A stretch of 10,904 bases of DNA from Chrysochromulina parva (lineage: Eukaryota > Haptophyta > Prymnesiales > Chrysochromulinaceae): positions 1-10,904 of the forward strand of contig PJAB01002026.1 of NCBI GenBank assembly GCA_002887195.1, read 5' to 3'. Within the stretch, counting starts at the first letter, position 1. Every line of letters begins with the position of its first letter. Below, piece by piece: positions 6,595 to 10,904 of this stretch. The notes under the pieces were generated by a model, which was given only the letters and a program-made list of their open reading frames with translations, did not search any database and was not told where the DNA came from. The translations under genes and the position numbers were made by a program.

Positions 6595-9500
6595 CTACAT
6601 TTGCTGCATAACCTCCCCCCGTGGCGTTTCCGACCCCTTGGCCTTCGCCTTCAAACCGAGCATTTCGCTGAGGCGTCCGCGCGCACTGCCCAAGGCTCCT
6701 CCTTTACGAGGGGTGTGGTTCGAAAAGGACCCAGCGGGGGAGCCGATCATGAGCGCCGGCATCGAGATCTGGCGCGACGGACCCGCGGGCGGCGAGGCGA
6801 TCGCGCTCACGGCGCCTTCGCTGTGGCGGCGGACCCCGCCGCCGCCACCGCCAACACCATTTCGGACGGCGCGGCCGCCCCCGCCGCCCACCGCTTCCTC
6901 GTCGTCGGCCGCGTCATCATCGCGTGCCGCCGACGGCACCGGCGGCGGCGGCGGCGGCGCCACCGCCATGGCAGGGCGCGGCGGCGGCGGCGTCGCGAGC
7001 AGCAGCGCGGCTGACTCGGAGCGCGAGACTGCGAGACGGCTCTGAAGATCCGCCGCAAGGGACCGGTTGGCCGTTCGCACCTCGGCGAGCCTCTCGACGA
7101 GCTGCATCTGCTCCGAGATCAACATGGGCATCATCCTGGACGTCTCTACCGAGGGTCGCGCCTCGGGCCCACTAAAGGGCCGGAACGGCTTCGGCGCCTT
7201 CGGTGCGCCGAGCACGACGTCACCGTCCAACGTGAGGCCGATGCGCACCTCCTTGTACTCCGATTTGACTTCCGTGGACGACGCTGGCGCCAGCTGGATG
7301 CGCAGCGGGGGCACGCGCACCATCGCAAGGGGCACGAGCGGCGCCAGAGGCTCGGCGTCCACGGGAGGCTCTGCCAGGATGTGGAGCGACAGGCCGTGGC
7401 GGATGGTGGCGGTGATGTCGAGGGGCATGAGCGCGGGCATCGCGCCAGACAGCCCCTCGGCGGTCGCGGGGAGGGCGGAGAGGATGGCCCACCACGGCTT
7501 TGTGAGCATCCCCTCTGTGAAGAGACGCAACTCGGCCAACTTGTCGCGCGCGAGCGCCGGGCCGGGCATCAAGTCGAGGGCGCGGTCGAGGGGGGTGAAG
7601 TACGCAAGGAAGAGCTCATGCAGCTGGTGGGGCGCGAGGCGCAGGTCGCCGCGATCAATTACAATGGAAGCCTTCAACGAGCCATCTAGAGGCATCTCTC
7701 CGGGTGGCTGCTCGGGGGGCAGCGTGACGACTGCGTGGACCGCCGGCGGCGACGCGACGGGCGCGCCAGCTGGCCCACCCCCCTCCGAAGCTGGAGAAGG
7801 GGGCGGCGGCGTCTTCTTCCTTCCGCCGCCAAAGAAGCCAAAGAGAGCCGGTCGCGGCTCTTCTGTCTCCGGCATGGGCGGCCCGAGGAGCGGTGACGTG
7901 TCGGGGATGTCCGTCTCCCCTGGGAAGCAGACGAGTGGCTGCATCCGGTGCCCGCCGCGTGCAGTCGAGTGCTCAATCACGAGCTCCCCGATGGCCGCGT
8001 GCGCGCGGATCCCCTCCTTCGGCGCCACCCACGCGCGTGCGACGATCGGTCCGATGCGCACGCCGAGGGCCGTCGAGATCGGCGCGTCGCGCACCGGCGG
8101 TTCGAACGTCGTCACACTTGTGGTCGTCGTGACAGACCCGTCAAGGTTGACCGTCGTGGTCGTGGTGGTCACCGTCTTCGCGGCGAGCGCGCTCGAGGCG
8201 CCCGTCTTGGCGCCCGCCTCGAGCGTGAGGGACCCATGATTGGCCGAGTCATCAATGACGAGCTTCAATGAGATCTCGAGCACCCTCAAGTTGGCACACA
8301 CGAGGTTAAAGTGCCGCGGGGCACCCGCCAGGGGGTCCTCGCCCTGCTCTTCTCCGGGGTCTCCGATCTGTGTGACGGCATCGCTCGCCGCCATCAGCTC
8401 GTCGCTGTTCACCACACTCTTCTTAGCGGAGCTCAATCCAGAGAGCAGGGATGCGGCACGGCCGCCCTTTTTGCCCTGCAGCTTCTCCTGCTCGGCAGCT
8501 TCCTTGGCCTGCGACCACGCGACGATCCGCCACATGGCGATCTGCATCGGCGTCGACAATGCATCCATCTCCAGCAACGCATCCTGTGGCCGAGCGGAGT
8601 CCACTAGGGTCATAGGCACACTCGCCAGCGGCAACTTGTCGGTCGAGGTGACGTGCTTGATGTCCTCGAGCTGCGGGGTGGCGCTTCCGTCACGCTTGCG
8701 CAGCTCGAGCAAGGCGTGCACGAGGACTTTCTGGTACTTGGATCGGTCACGGATCGCGTTGCGCAGCCGTGTCGACGGTGAGACGGTGATGAGGGCCATG
8801 CGCACCGCGTTCATCGCGGCGCGGAGCACGGCACGCGGATTCCACACAGCCGGCCGGAGCATCACGAACAGGTAGCGCGCGGGCATGACTGCCAGGGCCG
8901 CCCCGGCTGCCACCAGGCTCGTAGCTTGCGCCTCCGAGACGGCCAGTCGGATGGGCGAGACGGTCAGGTTGGCCACGGCAAGGTGGTTCCAGTCCCAGCG
9001 AGTCGGGGCCTTGATGAAGACTCCAACGTTGACGTGTACCTTTCCACTCACGCGGATCGGCCTCAAGAGCCACTGCTGCGGCCCATGGGGCCCATCGTCG
9101 CCGCCGCGCATCAACTCGCCAAACAGCGCCCCCATGGCCCCCACTGTCCGGTCGTCCGCTCCGCCACCAGACGCCGCAAGCCGACGCGCCTCGCCGGCGC
9201 TCAGCTTCTTCGCGTTGCTCGCGCTGCCAGCCGCCTCCGCGGCCGCTTGAGCAGCTGGGCCGCCGCCGATGACTGACTGCACGCCCATCGAGGCGGTGTG
9301 CATGTACAGCCCGACGCCGTCGAGGTTGAGCTCGAGCGAGGTCACGTCCTTGACGGGTTGCATCTCGGGGTCCTCGATCATCTCGGAGTAGGGCGAGTCG
9401 GGATGCTGTATGAAGAGGCGCTGTATGGTGAGCCCCAAGGCCATCGGCGAGCTCGTGTCCGACAGGAGATCCTCGTAGCGGATGTGCACGTTCGTCAGAC

Positions 9501-10044
9501 GCACGATCGGCCGGAACGACTGGAGGACCTGGCGGACGATGCCACGCACGAAGCGACCGAAAGGGCCGCCTCCGCCGGTGTCTGGCTCGTCCGTTGCAGG
9601 TTTGGACGCCTTTGCATCCTGCTTGGTCTTGGGCTTCTTCTTCGATTTCGAGTCTTTCGTCATGGCCGTCAGTGTCGAGATGAGCTGCTCCATCAGCCCG
9701 GCGACGCACGCCTCCCTGCGGGCACGCAGCATCTCACTCGTCGCCTCCTCCAGCGGTCGGCGGTAGCAGTTTATGCTGAGGCCATCCAGCTCGACGTCGA
9801 TGAATCCCTTGGAGAAGTTGCCCCACGGGATCGTGATTGCGAGTTTTCGCACATGCATCGTGCCCAGGCGCAGCGGCGGCAGCATCGGGTCTGTCGGCGG
9901 AAAGATGATGTCCTCGAACGCGGCCTCGTCAAAGTGGCAGTCCTCGATGACAACGTTGCCGCCTTTGACGCTGACTTTAGCGTCGCCAGCTGTGCCTATC
10001 AGTTTGTCGAGCTCTCGTCGGATGAACCCATCGAAGGCGAACAT
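6595..10044 (-). CDS. Chorein/VPS13 N-terminal domain protein (bridge-like lipid transfer family), single exon, 1149 aa
   Basis: VPS13-type proteins form long grooves that move bulk phospholipid between membranes at organelle contacts. Residues 1-100 fit the chorein domain: a start with helix FAFDGFIRRELDKLIG, then VSVKGGNVVIEDCHF, LRLGTMHVRKLAITIPWGN and DVELDGLSI. A Lys-rich linker (about 130-155) precedes PIVRLTNVHIRYED (179-192), the conserved second VPS13-N element. Further VPS13-like strands follow: WLLRPIRVSGKVHVNV at about 325-340, a Trp/Arg-rich helical region at about 400-450, and beta-rich segments to about 970. The C-terminus has a short coiled coil (about 975-1010), poly-Pro, poly-Gly and an Arg/Ser-rich tail. 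An in-frame TAG sits directly before the ATG, fixing the start; the stop is TAG at 6597-6595. It is far shorter than typical VPS13 (over 3000 aa) and shows no adaptor-binding or ATG2-C/PH region, so it may be a mini-bridge protein or the remnant of a larger one. I see no introns. Confidence 0.85.
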   Translation of the reverse strand: MFAFDGFIRRELDKLIGTAGDAKVSVKGGNVVIEDCHFDEAAFEDIIFPPTDPMLPPLRLGTMHVRKLAITIPWGNFSKGFIDVELDGLSINCYRRPLEEATSEMLRARREACVAGLMEQLISTLTAMTKDSKSKKKPKTKQDAKASKPATDEPDTGGGGPFGRFVRGIVRQVLQSFRPIVRLTNVHIRYEDLLSDTSSPMALGLTIQRLFIQHPDSPYSEMIEDPEMQPVKDVTSLELNLDGVGLYMHTASMGVQSVIGGGPAAQAAAEAAGSASNAKKLSAGEARRLAASGGGADDRTVGAMGALFGELMRGGDDGPHGPQQWLLRPIRVSGKVHVNVGVFIKAPTRWDWNHLAVANLTVSPIRLAVSEAQATSLVAAGAALAVMPARYLFVMLRPAVWNPRAVLRAAMNAVRMALITVSPSTRLRNAIRDRSKYQKVLVHALLELRKRDGSATPQLEDIKHVTSTDKLPLASVPMTLVDSARPQDALLEMDALSTPMQIAMWRIVAWSQAKEAAEQEKLQGKKGGRAASLLSGLSSAKKSVVNSDELMAASDAVTQIGDPGEEQGEDPLAGAPRHFNLVCANLRVLEISLKLVIDDSANHGSLTLEAGAKTGASSALAAKTVTTTTTTVNLDGSVTTTTSVTTFEPPVRDAPISTALGVRIGPIVARAWVAPKEGIRAHAAIGELVIEHSTARGGHRMQPLVCFPGETDIPDTSPLLGPPMPETEEPRPALFGFFGGGRKKTPPPPSPASEGGGPAGAPVASPPAVHAVVTLPPEQPPGEMPLDGSLKASIVIDRGDLRLAPHQLHELFLAYFTPLDRALDLMPGPALARDKLAELRLFTEGMLTKPWWAILSALPATAEGLSGAMPALMPLDITATIRHGLSLHILAEPPVDAEPLAPLVPLAMVRVPPLRIQLAPASSTEVKSEYKEVRIGLTLDGDVVLGAPKAPKPFRPFSGPEARPSVETSRMMPMLISEQMQLVERLAEVRTANRSLAADLQSRLAVSRSESAALLLATPPPPRPAMAVAPPPPPPVPSAARDDDAADDEEAVGGGGGRAVRNGVGGGGGGVRRHSEGAVSAIASPPAGPSRQISMPALMIGSPAGSFSNHTPRKGGALGSARGRLSEMLGLKAKAKGSETPRGEVMQQM

Positions 10045-10435
10045 CTAGTGCGGTGCCTACTCCAAAGAGAAGCCGCGCCGGTGGCGGTGCGCGCGCGGAC
10101 GGACCAAAATGCGCGACGCGTTTTCGAAATCGCTCAACACGACGTTTTTTGAAGCCCCTCTCGCCCGCCTCGAGCGACACACAGTCGACACACCGACAGC
10201 CCAGACATGACCACGACGACTTCGACAAGCACGTGCTGCTGCGGGAACACCCTCAATGCTATCTGCACAGCCCTGCTTTTCCTGTGTCCGGGCCCGCTCG
10301 CCGCTGCAGGGCGCCGCTGCGTACGCGCTCTCAGTGGAGAACCAACCCCACACCGGGCCGCTCACGCGCTCACATTACAACTGGAGAAGTGGAGATGCGG
10401 CGGTGTGACGCCCGTCCAGCTGCGGCGCCCTCCCC
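10045..10435. other. Spacer upstream of the chorein-protein gene
   Basis: These 390 bases lie between the start of the chorein gene and the stop of the membrane-protein gene, both on the minus strand, so they should hold a 3' UTR and the chorein promoter/5' UTR. Frames that stay open here are Arg/Ser-rich, as expected of non-coding GC-rich sequence. I see no TATA box or repeat worth naming. Confidence 0.5.
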
Positions 10436-10904
10436 TCACATGTCAGACATCTTCTGGTAGGGCACCATAGGAGGAGCCACCACCACCCCAGTGACCACCT
10501 CGGGAGTCACCTCGCGCAGCTGGTACCCAGACTGGGAGTTGGCAGTCTGCGCACGATTTGCTTGGCGGCGTTTCCACACCAGCCCGAGGAAGGCCAGGAG
10601 AAGGAGACTGGCCCCGGCGCCGCCTGCAATGGGGCCGATGTCCATGCCCTTGTTGGCAGAGACCGATGGCGCACTCTCCGGCGGCGGCACGACTGGAATA
10701 CCTTCGTCGGGAAGGGGCGAGGGCGGCGGCGGTGGCGGCTCTTGCCACGGCGAGATCTCGACGGTGAGCTGTACGGAGCTCACATATGTGAAGTGAGCGT
10801 CGAGGCTCGCGGCCGAGCCGGCCGGCGCGACGCAGAGCTTGTAGATCATCGGGCCGCCGAGGCGCACGGTGAGCGAGCCGCCCGAGAGCACGCCGCCGGT
10901 CGGA
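10436..10904 (-). CDS. C-terminal part of a proline-rich single-pass (type I) membrane protein
   Basis: The frame is open to the window edge (155 residues seen) and stops at TGA 10438-10436. The visible order is a beta-rich extracellular end (SLTVRLGGPMIYKLCVAP, then VQLTVEI), a Pro-rich stalk with six consecutive prolines at about 57-61 and a second PPP at about 73-75, one membrane helix at about 89-110 (GPIAGGAGASLLLLAFLGLV), then a stop-transfer KRR. A cytoplasmic tail of about 45 residues follows, with a YQKM tetrapeptide that fits the YxxPhi sorting pattern. The N-terminus and any signal peptide lie beyond the window. This layout is common in algal surface proteins, but I recognise no family and assign no function. 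The high G/C third positions and the helix-plus-basic-anchor pattern make coding status likely. Confidence 0.65.
   Translation of the reverse strand, partial: PTGGVLSGGSLTVRLGGPMIYKLCVAPAGSAASLDAHFTYVSSVQLTVEISPWQEPPPPPPSPLPDEGIPVVPPPESAPSVSANKGMDIGPIAGGAGASLLLLAFLGLVWKRRQANRAQTANSQSGYQLREVTPEVVTGVVVAPPMVPYQKMSDM

Noticed and set aside
6638..8239. Long plus-strand open frames opposite the chorein gene, including one of 390 codons
   Set aside because: They are antisense shadows: strong G/C bias in codon positions of the minus-strand gene removes stops on the other strand. Their composition is Arg/Ser/Ala-rich with no domain.
9298..10152. 284-codon plus-strand ORF across the chorein gene start
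   Set aside because: It reads antisense through a conserved chorein domain, and its His/Arg/Val-rich product resembles no family.

Overview
This is a GC-rich nuclear fragment of a eukaryote, most likely a unicellular alga. It carries GT-AG introns and coding regions whose third codon positions are mostly G or C. It also has long Gly/Ala/Pro low-complexity tracts and single-gene transcription units separated by 0.3-0.8 kb. The gene set is a GARP-type plant/algal DNA-binding protein, an AP2-like protein, an SDP1/Tgl-type lipase, a chorein (VPS13-N) protein and a proline-rich single-pass membrane protein. That set fits a haptophyte or another secondary-plastid alga, but this assignment is inference from content and composition. 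There are no bacterial operons, CRISPR arrays, RNA genes or recognisable transposons.

Layout. (1) About 1-1492, plus strand: a GARP/MYB-like (SHLQKYR) gene that enters from the left edge. Its frame is broken inside the DNA-binding domain by a perfect 10-bp tandem duplication, and it meets further frame changes and an in-frame TAG, so it is probably a decaying copy. (2) 1493-2249: no convincing gene. (3) 2250-2809, minus: a small protein with an MBD-like motif followed by an AP2-like domain, which looks like a chromatin or transcription factor; a further open frame suggests its true C-terminus lies near 2090. (4) 2811-3231: spacer with an A/T-only block and several perfect hairpins. (5) 3232-6323, minus: a patatin-type triacylglycerol lipase. 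Joining three exons restores the conserved GGGS(L/A)xMYH-GV and GTSGG catalytic core and predicts about 936 aa. (6) 6324-6594: spacer with a 9-bp hairpin. (7) 6595-10044, minus: a single-exon 1149-aa protein with the N-terminal chorein domain of VPS13-type bridge-like lipid-transfer proteins. (8) 10045-10435: spacer, probably the promoter/5' UTR of the chorein gene. (9) 10436-10904, minus: the C-terminal end of a type I membrane protein that runs off the right edge.

Four consecutive genes lie on the minus strand, and the left-hand plus-strand gene converges on them. The lipase and the lipid-transfer-like gene are neighbours in tandem; both act on bulk lipid, but a working link is only a guess. 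The most distinctive trait of the window is repeated short perfect tandem duplication (9, 10, 11, 12 and 15 bp). In the intact genes the coding duplications are multiples of three, and the single 10-bp one falls in the broken GARP domain. I saw no clearly novel multi-gene system. The main leads are the MBD-like + AP2-like protein, the short VPS13-like protein, the repeat-bearing lipase intron and the disrupted GARP gene.
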